From: CAYLPJ01 sp964385465
Lineage (GTDB): Bacteria; Planctomycetota; Phycisphaerae; SM23-33
Direction of reading: 5' to 3'
Assembly: GCA_964385465.1 (NCBI GenBank)
Contig: CAYLPJ010000060.1
Span: forward strand, 1 to 38,454
DNA: 38,454 nucleotides
A model generated the notes under the pieces. That model worked only from the letters and a program-made list of their open reading frames with translations, did no database searches and was not told the DNA's origin. The translations under genes and the position numbers were made by a program. How positions within the stretch are numbered: the first letter of the stretch is position 1; each line of letters begins with the position of its first letter. Positions 14,635-25,624 of the stretch are shown one piece after another.

Positions 14635-16803
14635 ATGACCCTCGCGAGCGAGCAGCTCAGCTACGCCGACCGCATCGCCATGCTGCGCGAGACCAAGCTC
14701 GCCCAGACCGCGGCGAAGATCGCCGCCATGGGTCACATGGACGGCGACGACTACGGCCTGGTCCTGCCGCCGGAGGACTTCTCGTGGGAGCCGCGGGCCA
14801 ACCACGAATGCGGGTCGTTCTTCGGCTGCGACGGGTGGGGTCGGAACTTCCGCTCGCTGATGGAGCACTATCCGGTGTACGTCGATCCGGCGGACGCCAT
14901 CGCCGGACGGGCGCGGCTGTTCCTGTCCTGGCGGCGGTTCGCGATGGGCGCCCGCTGGCACCCGGATTACCCGTACGACCACCTCAAGGCCGACCAGCAG
15001 CGGTACGGCATCACGCCGGGGATCGGCTCGGACTCGCACTTCGGGCCGGACTACCGCATCGGCCTGGAGCTGGGCTGGGGCGGGCTGCTGGCCAAGGTCC
15101 GCGGCCACGCCGCCGAGCACGGCCCCGACAAGGCCGCGTTCTACCGGGCCGAGGAAGACGCCCTTCTCGGCGTGCAGGCGTGGATCCGGCGCCACCTCGA
15201 TGCCATCGACGCGAAGCTCGCGGACGAGCGGAATCCCACCCTCGCGGCCAACCTGCGGGAGCTGGGGGAGATCAACGCCTGGCTGGTGGACGGCCCGCCG
15301 CGTACGTTCCACGAGGCCTGCCAGTGGATCGCGTGGTTCAACTCCGCCTCGCGGACGTACAACCGCGACGGCGCGGGCGACCAGCTCGATGAGATCCTCC
15401 GCCCCTACTACGAGCGAGACGTCGCCGAGGGCCGACTCGACGACGAGCGGGCCGTCTTCCTCCTGGCCTGCCTGCTGCTCAACGACCCGCACTACTACCA
15501 GATCGCCGGCCCCGACCCCCACGGGCGCGACCAGACCAGCGCGGTCTCCTTCCTGATCCTGGAGGCCGCCCACCGGCTGTCGGCACCGGCGAACCTGACC
15601 ATCCGCGTCCACGACGGGCTGGACGAACGGCTGTTCCGCAAGGGCGTCCGCCACCTCTTCGAGGACCGCCAGGGCTGGCCCCGCTTCAGCGGCGATGAAG
15701 CCCTCACATGCGGCTTCATGCGAAACGGCTACCCCGCGGAACTCGCCCGCCGGCGGATCGCCACCGGCTGCCACTGGATGGCCCTCCCCGGCCGCGAATA
15801 CACCATGAACGACACGGTGAAGGTCAACGTCGCGAGGGTCTTCGAGGTCGCGCTGTGGGAGATGCTCGACGGCGGGGGCGAGAAGTCCCTCGCGGCCCTG
15901 TGGGAGGCGTTCGAGCGGCACCTCGACCGGGCGGTGGCCTGCGTGGCCGAGGGGATCGACTGGCACCTCGACCACCAGGTGCACAACCAGCCGGAGCTGA
16001 TGCTGAACCTGCTCTGTCACGGCCCCGTCGAGCGAGGGCTGGACGTGGTGGAAGGCGGCGTGGACTACTACAACCTCTGCTGCGACGGCGCGGGGCTGGC
16101 CACCGTGGCCGACTCGCTCGCCGCCCTGGACCGCCGCGTCGAACGGGAGGGCGCCCTGACCTGGGCGGAGCTCGCCGGGCACCTGCGAGCGGACTTCGCC
16201 GGAGCCGACGGCGAGCGCGTGCGGCTGATGCTCCGGTCCGTCGACCGCTACGGCAGCGGCGGGCTCGGAGACGACTGGGCCGTGAAGGTCTCCCGGCGGT
16301 TCACCGACGCCGTCAAGGCCCGTCCCACCCCCGGCGGGCGGAACATGATCCCCGGGTGGTTTACCTGGTCGGCGACGATCAAGCTCGGCCAGGCCGTCGG
16401 GGCCACCCCCAACGGGCGGCGCGCCGCCGAGCCGATCAGCCACGGCGCCAACCCGGACCCCGGCTTCCGAAAGGACGCCGCCGCCACGGCGATGGCGCGG
16501 TCGATCGCGGCCGTCCAGCCGGGCTGGGGCAACACCGCGCCGATCCAGCTCGAGCTGGACCCCCACCTCGGGCGCGGCGACGAGGGCGTCTCGAACGTCG
16601 CCTCGCTGATCCGCACGCACTTCGACCAGGGCGGGACCCTGTTCAATATCAACGTCATCGACGCCGACAAGCTCCGCGCCGCCCACGCCGACCCGTCGGC
16701 CTACCCGGACCTCGTCGTCCGCGTCACCGGCTTCACCGCTTACTTCGCCGCGCTGAGTCCGGCCTTCCGGCAACTGGTCGTCGACCGGATCATCGAGGAG
16801 TGA
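14635..16803 (+). CDS. Glycyl radical enzyme of unknown reaction (PFL-like)
   Basis: A 722-residue member of the glycyl radical superfamily (pyruvate formate-lyase-like fold). The C-terminal radical site is VVRVTGFTAYF with Gly699, 24 residues from the end, as expected. The cysteine loop reads RIATGCHWMALPGREYTM, placing the thiyl Cys at 379. In most characterised dehydratases, decarboxylases and C-N or C-S lyases of this family the loop is GCVE(P), with Glu two residues after Cys; here that position is Trp. Pyruvate formate-lyase has adjacent cysteines, which this lacks too. So neither function fits from the loop alone. The activase upstream has the two extra clusters seen with dehydratase-type partners. 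The substrate is unknown. The start ATG follows GAAGGA. Expression must be anaerobic for activity. Confidence 0.88.
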   Translation: MTLASEQLSYADRIAMLRETKLAQTAAKIAAMGHMDGDDYGLVLPPEDFSWEPRANHECGSFFGCDGWGRNFRSLMEHYPVYVDPADAIAGRARLFLSWRRFAMGARWHPDYPYDHLKADQQRYGITPGIGSDSHFGPDYRIGLELGWGGLLAKVRGHAAEHGPDKAAFYRAEEDALLGVQAWIRRHLDAIDAKLADERNPTLAANLRELGEINAWLVDGPPRTFHEACQWIAWFNSASRTYNRDGAGDQLDEILRPYYERDVAEGRLDDERAVFLLACLLLNDPHYYQIAGPDPHGRDQTSAVSFLILEAAHRLSAPANLTIRVHDGLDERLFRKGVRHLFEDRQGWPRFSGDEALTCGFMRNGYPAELARRRIATGCHWMALPGREYTMNDTVKVNVARVFEVALWEMLDGGGEKSLAALWEAFERHLDRAVACVAEGIDWHLDHQVHNQPELMLNLLCHGPVERGLDVVEGGVDYYNLCCDGAGLATVADSLAALDRRVEREGALTWAELAGHLRADFAGADGERVRLMLRSVDRYGSGGLGDDWAVKVSRRFTDAVKARPTPGGRNMIPGWFTWSATIKLGQAVGATPNGRRAAEPISHGANPDPGFRKDAAATAMARSIAAVQPGWGNTAPIQLELDPHLGRGDEGVSNVASLIRTHFDQGGTLFNINVIDADKLRAAHADPSAYPDLVVRVTGFTAYFAALSPAFRQLVVDRIIEE

Positions 16804-16897
16804 CGGGGGGCGTTATCGGTTCGTCGTTCCTGGCAAGAGGGCCAGGCGGCGCGGGGGTGTCCTCGCGGCGCGTTGGCTGCGGGCGGGCAGCCGGGCG

Positions 16898-19456
16898 TCA
16901 GAGCAGGCTGCCGACCTGGTAGACGATCAGCGTGACCACGTATGCCAGGACGGTCAGGCCCGCCCATTGGAGCAGGGGCCAGCGCCACGAGCCGCTCTCC
17001 CGCCAGGTGACGGCGACGGTCGCCACGCACGGCGTGCCGATCAGGCAGAAGAGCATGATGCAGAACGCCACCAGCGGGCGGTAGGCAACGCGGAGGCGCT
17101 CCCGCAGCGCGGCCGAGGCACGCGGGCCCTCCCCCACCGAGAAGACGATCCCCATCTGGGCAACGAAGACCTCCTTGGCCGCCAACGCCCCGATCAGCGC
17201 CGTGCCGATCCGCCAGTCGAAGCCCAGCGGCGCCAGGACGGTCTCGAGGGTGTGCCCGACGCGTCCGGCCGTCGAGTGGGCCAGCCGCCTGGCGCGGTGC
17301 TCGGCCCGCAGGCGCCTCAGCCGCGCCAGCGCGGGGTCGCGGACGTCATCGAGGTAGCGCAGGACCGCGGGGAACACGTCGGGAGCCGAGCGGCGGGCGT
17401 CGTCCAGGGCGTCGTCGCGGGCCTTGGCCAGGGCGAGGTAGCGGATGTCCCCGGCCTCGGCGGCGACGTCGCGGACGGCCTCCTCGAACCGCCCCCTCGC
17501 CGCCAGCACGCGGTCGCGGGCGCCGAGGAAGGCGCCGACGCCCTCCCCCTCGGGCGCTTCGGTCAGGCGGTCGATCGTCTCCCGCCGCCGGCGACGGGCC
17601 TCGACGTAGCCGGCCTCGTGGGCCCAGTGCGTCCGCGCGGCGGCGGCGAGATCCCGCTCGGCCCGGACGGCCGCGGCGACGGCGTTGGCGTCCAGCCCGG
17701 CCTCGGCGGCGACCCGGCGGGCGCCGGCGACGACCCGCTCGTCGATCCGCCCGGCCTCCTCGGGCACGTCGGCGGCGAAGCTCGGGCTGCGTGGGAACGC
17801 GGTCATCGCCCACAGGACGATGGAGATCAGCAGGATGACGGTCCCGGCTTTGCGGAGGTACATCCAGCCGCGCTGCCAGGTGTGGATCAGCAGCCCGCGG
17901 AACGTCGGCAGGCGATACGGGGGCAGCTCCATCACGAACGCCTCGGACTCCCCGCGGAGGATGGTCTTCCGCAGCAGCTTGGCGGCCCCGACGGCCAGCG
18001 CGATGCCGATCAGGTAGATCGCCCACAGCACCGGTGCCTGCCACGCCTGCGGGAAGAAAGCGGGGATCAGCAGCGCGTAGATCGGCAGACGTGCCCCGCA
18101 GCTCATCAGGGGCACGACGAGCATGGTCGTCAGGCGATCGCGCCGGCTGCCGAGCGTGCGGGTGGCCAGGATGGCCGGCACGCTGCAACCGAAGCCGATA
18201 AGCATGGGGATGAAGCTCTTCCCGTGCAGGCCGATCTTGTGCATGACGCGGTCCATGAGGAAGGCCGCGCGGGCCATGTAGCCGGAGTCCTCCAGGGCGG
18301 CGATGGCCAGGAACAGCAGCAGGATGTTGGGCAGGAAGGCCACGACGCCGCCGACGCCGCCGATGATGCCGTCGACGATCAGCGACCGCAGCAGGCTGTC
18401 CGACGCCTTGGGCCAGAGCCGGGCGATGTGCCCGCCGGCCCAGTGGAACAGCTCCTCGATCCAACCGGTGGGCGCGTCGCCGAGGGTGAAGGTCAGGTAG
18501 AACACCGCGTACATCAGCGCCAGGAAGATCGGGATGCCGATCAGCCGGTGGGTGACGACCTCGTCGATGCGGTCCGACAGCGTGTGGCGGTACTCGACGG
18601 TGGACTCGACGGCCTCCTGGCAGGCGCCGGAGATGAAGCCGTAGCGGCGGTCGGCGATCAGGATCTCGGGGCGGTCCCCGCAGACGCTCTGGAGGTGCTT
18701 GGCGCTGCGGCGCGCCGCGGCGAGGACCTGCTCGTCGCCGACGCGCTTGCGGATGTCGCGGTCGGCCTCCAGCAGCTTCAGCGCCAGCCACCGCGGCGGA
18801 TGGCGATCGGTGTCCGCGGCGTCGCTGGCGGCGACGAGCTCGGTCAGGGCCGCCAGCTCCGGCTCGATCTCCGGGCCGTAGCGGACCGGATGCGGGTGGG
18901 GAACGCCCTCGTCGCCGCCCGCGACGGCCAGGACGGCCTCCAACAGCTCGTCGGTGCCCCGGCCCTTGTGGGCGACGGTGGGCACGATCGGCGCGCCCAG
19001 CAGCCGCGAGAGCAGCTCCAGATCGAACCGGATGCCGCGGGCCTCGGCGACGTCGCTCATGTTGAACGCGAGCACCAGCGGGACGCCGAGCTCCATCAAC
19101 TGCACGGCCAGGTACAGGTTGCGCTCCAGGTTCGAGGCGTCGACGATGTCCACGACGACGTCCGGGCGCTCGTCAAGGAGGAAGTCACGGGCGACAAGCT
19201 CCTCGACGGAGTAGGCCGTCAGCCCGTAGGTCCCGGGCAGGTCCACCACGCGGAGCCTGCGCCCGGCGTGGCGGCAGGCGCCTTCCTTCTTCTCGACGGT
19301 GACGCCGGGGTAGTTGCCCACGTGCTGTCGCGCCCCGGTCAGCGCGTTGAACAGCGTGGTCTTGCCCGCGTTGGGGTTGCCCGCCAGGGCGACCACGAGC
19401 GGCCGGTCGGCGCCGGCGGCGCGGGGGGAAGCCTGATTCTCGCGATTGTTCGGCAT
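16898..19456 (-). CDS. feoB: Ferrous iron transporter FeoB with a large internal insertion
   Basis: An 852-residue inner-membrane Fe(II) transporter. The N-terminal G domain has G1 GNPNAGKTT (26-34), the G2 region around HVGNYPGVTVEK, G3 DLPGTYG (72-78) and G4 NMSD (132-135). The membrane part has the two gate motifs with conserved cysteines (GFGCSVPAI and SCGARLPIY) and ends with LIGALAAKEVFVAQ and CMATVAV-like CVATVAVTWRE. About 160 charged, helical residues (roughly 560-720) are inserted before the segment LAPLGFDWRIG; most FeoB proteins have a much shorter linker here. No feoA gene is next to it. I start at ATG 19456, where a promoter predicts transcription to begin; a TTG at 19492 coincides with the -35 box and is rejected. 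Confidence 0.93.
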   Translation of the reverse strand: MPNNRENQASPRAAGADRPLVVALAGNPNAGKTTLFNALTGARQHVGNYPGVTVEKKEGACRHAGRRLRVVDLPGTYGLTAYSVEELVARDFLLDERPDVVVDIVDASNLERNLYLAVQLMELGVPLVLAFNMSDVAEARGIRFDLELLSRLLGAPIVPTVAHKGRGTDELLEAVLAVAGGDEGVPHPHPVRYGPEIEPELAALTELVAASDAADTDRHPPRWLALKLLEADRDIRKRVGDEQVLAAARRSAKHLQSVCGDRPEILIADRRYGFISGACQEAVESTVEYRHTLSDRIDEVVTHRLIGIPIFLALMYAVFYLTFTLGDAPTGWIEELFHWAGGHIARLWPKASDSLLRSLIVDGIIGGVGGVVAFLPNILLLFLAIAALEDSGYMARAAFLMDRVMHKIGLHGKSFIPMLIGFGCSVPAILATRTLGSRRDRLTTMLVVPLMSCGARLPIYALLIPAFFPQAWQAPVLWAIYLIGIALAVGAAKLLRKTILRGESEAFVMELPPYRLPTFRGLLIHTWQRGWMYLRKAGTVILLISIVLWAMTAFPRSPSFAADVPEEAGRIDERVVAGARRVAAEAGLDANAVAAAVRAERDLAAAARTHWAHEAGYVEARRRRRETIDRLTEAPEGEGVGAFLGARDRVLAARGRFEEAVRDVAAEAGDIRYLALAKARDDALDDARRSAPDVFPAVLRYLDDVRDPALARLRRLRAEHRARRLAHSTAGRVGHTLETVLAPLGFDWRIGTALIGALAAKEVFVAQMGIVFSVGEGPRASAALRERLRVAYRPLVAFCIMLFCLIGTPCVATVAVTWRESGSWRWPLLQWAGLTVLAYVVTLIVYQVGSLL

Positions 19457-19467
19457 GCCAAACAATC
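19444..19467. promoter_or_regulatory. 24-bp near-perfect palindrome over the feoB start, candidate metal-repressor operator
   Basis: GATTGTTCGGCA joined to TGCCAAACAATC forms a palindrome with one mismatched pair. Its centre lies between bases 19455 and 19456, at the A of the feoB ATG. It overlaps part of the -10 box and the predicted start site, where a bound repressor would block RNA polymerase. It is AT-rich compared with the surroundings. The regulator is unknown; a DtxR/MntR-type or Fur-type iron repressor is the natural guess. Confidence 0.5.
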
Positions 19468-19492
19468 TATCGTCTCGTGAAGTCCAGGTCAA
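19464..19492 (-). promoter_or_regulatory. feoB promoter, leaderless start
   Basis: On the minus strand TTGACC (19487-19492) and TAGATT (19464-19469) are spaced by exactly 17 bases and match consensus at 5 of 6 and 4 of 6 positions. Seven bases separate the -10 from the ATG at 19456, so the mRNA should begin at the start codon. No ribosome-binding site is seen. Confidence 0.6.
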
Positions 19493-19526
19493 CCGCGCGC
19501 ATGCTTGGCGCCCCCTGCCCGAGCCG

Positions 19527-23015
<3,489 letters not shown>

Positions 23016-23275
23016 GTCTCCTGTGATGTGACAGCGCGTGAGACGCTCCGCCGCACGGACCACGAGCAGAGACCGTACGGCAACGTGTCTGACCCGACTC
23101 CGCCCTGTACTTCGACCGCCGGGACGGGCGACTTGAGCAGCGCCGCCCTCGCCCGGAACGGCCGGCGGAACGCCTTGGCCGGTGGTTGCGTCAGGGGACG
23201 GTGTGCGATTCACTGTACCGGCCCGGTTCGGCGCGGGTGGCGCCTCGGCGGGCAGACGAATATGGAGAGGCCGAC

Positions 23276-23657
23276 GTGCATGAGAAACTCGTCCTGGTCG
23301 GTGCCGGCAGCGTCTCGTTCACGCGGGGCCTCGTCGCCGACGTGCTGCGGGCCGGCTGGACCGGCGAGCTGGCGCTGGTGGACATCGACCCCGAGGCCGC
23401 CCGCGTGGCCGGGGCGCTGGCGGGCAAGATGATCGACGCCGCCGGCGCGTCGCCGGCCGTTTCGACCACGACGGATCGCCGCGACGCGCTTCGAGTGGGC
23501 CGAGACCACGGCCGACGCCGCGCTGACCGGCTCCCGCCGGCTGTTCGTCCAGGCGCTGCTGCTGGACGGCGCGGTCGCGTCGGCGGACGCCGCCGGGAAG
23601 CTGGCCGACGACCTCCTCGCCGCCCAGGCGCCCCACTTGCCCCGGTTCTCGCGGTGA
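23276..23657 (+). pseudogene. GH4 glycosidase (alpha-galacturonidase-like) reduced to its two ends
   Basis: A good start (GGAGAGG five bases before GTG at 23276) opens the GH4 N-terminus: EKLVLVGAGSVSFTRGL, the NAD-binding loop, then ELALVDIDPEAARVAG and TTDRRDA. Around base 23487 the sense moves to the +1 frame and continues as FEWAETTADAALTGSRRLFV and KLADDLLAAQAPHLPRF, ending at TGA 23655-23657. That second piece matches the extreme C-terminus of LplD-like GH4 enzymes. About 70 N-terminal and 56 C-terminal codons remain where such enzymes usually have 430-480 residues. All catalytic residues are therefore gone. An internal deletion with a frame change explains this; the intact start region suggests it is recent. 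An assembly error is possible. Confidence 0.72.
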
Positions 23658-23727
23658 CCGGCGCCAGCGGCCTCGCCCCGCTGCCCGACAACTCCCCGCG
23701 GCTTCGCCGGCCGGGCCGGCTCCGCCC

Positions 23728-25614
23728 TCATCGTCGCCCCGCGTCCGGCTCCGCCGCCGGGCGCTTCGGGATGCCGTTGAAAACCGGCACGCGCCAGGCG
23801 AAGGTCTCCGACGACGGGAGGTCCCTCGTCTCGCCGCCGCGGGCCTCCCGGACGTGCACTTGGTAAGGCCGGCCGTAGCCCTTGTACGAGAGCGAGACGC
23901 TGCTGTCGACGCTGACGAACGCCGGCGCCGGGCCGATCCGCTCGCGGTTCTTGTAGAGCAGCCCGCCGAGGACCTCCGTGCAGCCGCCGCCCGTGGTCTT
24001 GACGATCGTGCGGTCCTTCTCGGTCTTGATGCCCAGGATCCACAGCCTCGCCCCGTCGTTGAGGATGTGCGGGTCGTGGGCGTAGCTCTCCGTGTTCGTG
24101 TGCCACGCCCACGCCTGCTGCGGGCCGCGAAGCACCGTCCCCGGGCCCGGCGGACCGTCGATGAAGAACACCCGCCCGCCGGTCACCGTGTTGCGGTAGG
24201 TCCCCCCCGCCGCCAAGAGGATCAGCGTCCGCTTCGTGGCGTGCTCGACGCCCCACCCGGCCGAGCCGTAGCTGTCGCCGAGGAACTCCAGCAGCACGAC
24301 GTCGCTCTCGCCGTCCTCGATCCGCCAGACCGGGCGCTTGTCCGGGTGCCGCTCGACCTTCAGCGGCTTGTAGCTGCGCACGCGGTCCTTCGTGAAGCCC
24401 TCGGAGCGGAAGATCGTCGGCGCGCCGCTGATCCGCCGGACGCGCCCGCGAACGTGGATCGTGTCGCGGATCGTCCCGAACGTCGACGACGAGACGAAGA
24501 TATCCCGCGCGCCGGAGTCGATCGCACGCTGGAGCGGGCCCGTCAGGTCGCCGCTTTCGGCGTGGACCACCGTCCACGTCCCCGGCGCGGGCATCGGCGG
24601 CATGGGAGGCTGGACGACGGGCAGGTTCAGCGACCGGCCCGGCTCGCCGAACAGCGACATGGCCCGGGGCCAGGCCAGCTCGGCGATCTCCGGGCCGCGG
24701 AATGTCTCGGCGTCCATGCGGGCGGCGAGGTCGTAGCCGGCCGTCGTCACGCCGCGGGCGAAGAACGTGCCCTTCTCGTTGGTGATCGCCGTGGCCGCCC
24801 GGCCCCCGCCGGTCAGGCGGGCGTTCAGCAGGACCATGTGCCCGCCGCGGTTTCGCACGGCGGGGACGACGTTCTCGCTCCGCAGCCCCTCGATGCTCAC
24901 CGTGTTGCCCCGGTTCTCGAACGCCGCCCGCCCCTGGCGGCGGAGGGTGATCTGCGAGAACGCCATGCTGTGCAGGCTGCCGGTGATCAGGCAGCCGACG
25001 TCGAAGCCCTCGATCGTGACGTCACGGATCAGCCCCGGGCCCGAGCCCTTGGTCATCGAGAGCCCCACCGCCCCCCGGCCGGCGGGGTCGCCGGAGCAGA
25101 TCGTCACGTCGTAGACCCCCCCGCCGTTGTTGGTGTGGAACTCCAGGCCCACGGCGTTGGGGTTGCCCTCGCCCACGTCGAAGGTCATCCCACGTATCCG
25201 CTGGAAGAAGTTCTGGGCGAAGTGGCGCTTGCCCCGCGTGTCCAGCATCGCCGTGGGCTTCCCGGCGAAGGCGCGGCAACGATCCGCGAGCCGGAGGATC
25301 GTCCGGCCGCGACCGGCGCCGAAGATCGCCTTCTTCTTGTCGCCGACGACGATCGGCTCGGAGATGACGTACGTACCCTCGGGGATGTAGATCCGCCGAC
25401 AGGCCCCGAATCTCGCGTGCTTGTTGTGCTTGCCCGCCTCGATGATCGCCTTCAGCGCGGCCGTATCGTCGGCCCGGCCGTCGCCGACGGCGCCGGCGTC
25501 GGCCCGCGCATTGACGTAGCCGGCCCCCCGCGGGGGGACGTAGGGCGTCTCGGCGACGGCGGCGGCCGCGGCCGTCAGGACCGCGATGGCGACCGAGAGC
25601 GTGCGTGGCGGCAT
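23728..25614 (-). CDS. Secreted pectate-lyase-3-like beta-helix protein
   Basis: A 628-residue exported protein. Residues 1 to about 22 are a signal peptide (RTLSVAIAVLTAAAAAVAE). The start of the mature protein, VNARADAGAVGDGRADDT with later IYIPEGTYVISEPI, is the N-terminal turn of the Pectate_lyase_3 / rhamnogalacturonase-epimerase beta-helix family. Asn- and Gly-rich coils follow (residues 130-330). A second region starting near 340 (GTWTVVHAESGDLTGPLQRA) looks like another beta-helix or GH55-like half. Catalytic residues are not clear, so lyase, hydrolase or non-enzymatic binding are all possible. I chose the ATG at 25614 over an in-frame GTG at 25623 because GAGG then has normal spacing. 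It starts 10 bases after the disulfide-reductase gene ends and is likely cotranscribed with it. Confidence 0.75.
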   Translation of the reverse strand: MPPRTLSVAIAVLTAAAAAVAETPYVPPRGAGYVNARADAGAVGDGRADDTAALKAIIEAGKHNKHARFGACRRIYIPEGTYVISEPIVVGDKKKAIFGAGRGRTILRLADRCRAFAGKPTAMLDTRGKRHFAQNFFQRIRGMTFDVGEGNPNAVGLEFHTNNGGGVYDVTICSGDPAGRGAVGLSMTKGSGPGLIRDVTIEGFDVGCLITGSLHSMAFSQITLRRQGRAAFENRGNTVSIEGLRSENVVPAVRNRGGHMVLLNARLTGGGRAATAITNEKGTFFARGVTTAGYDLAARMDAETFRGPEIAELAWPRAMSLFGEPGRSLNLPVVQPPMPPMPAPGTWTVVHAESGDLTGPLQRAIDSGARDIFVSSSTFGTIRDTIHVRGRVRRISGAPTIFRSEGFTKDRVRSYKPLKVERHPDKRPVWRIEDGESDVVLLEFLGDSYGSAGWGVEHATKRTLILLAAGGTYRNTVTGGRVFFIDGPPGPGTVLRGPQQAWAWHTNTESYAHDPHILNDGARLWILGIKTEKDRTIVKTTGGGCTEVLGGLLYKNRERIGPAPAFVSVDSSVSLSYKGYGRPYQVHVREARGGETRDLPSSETFAWRVPVFNGIPKRPAAEPDAGRR

Positions 25615-25624
25615 GGGCGGCACC

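Noticed and set aside
19444..19467. Palindrome at feoB as an intrinsic terminator for the upstream kinase gene
   Set aside because: The kinase stop is at 19527 and the arms could form a hairpin, but the exact centring on the feoB start and overlap with a promoter fit an operator better; there is also no T-run.
19457..19492. TTG start for feoB that would add 12 residues
   Set aside because: The TTG is the first base triplet of the -35 box, so it cannot be in the mRNA from this promoter, and it has no ribosome-binding site.
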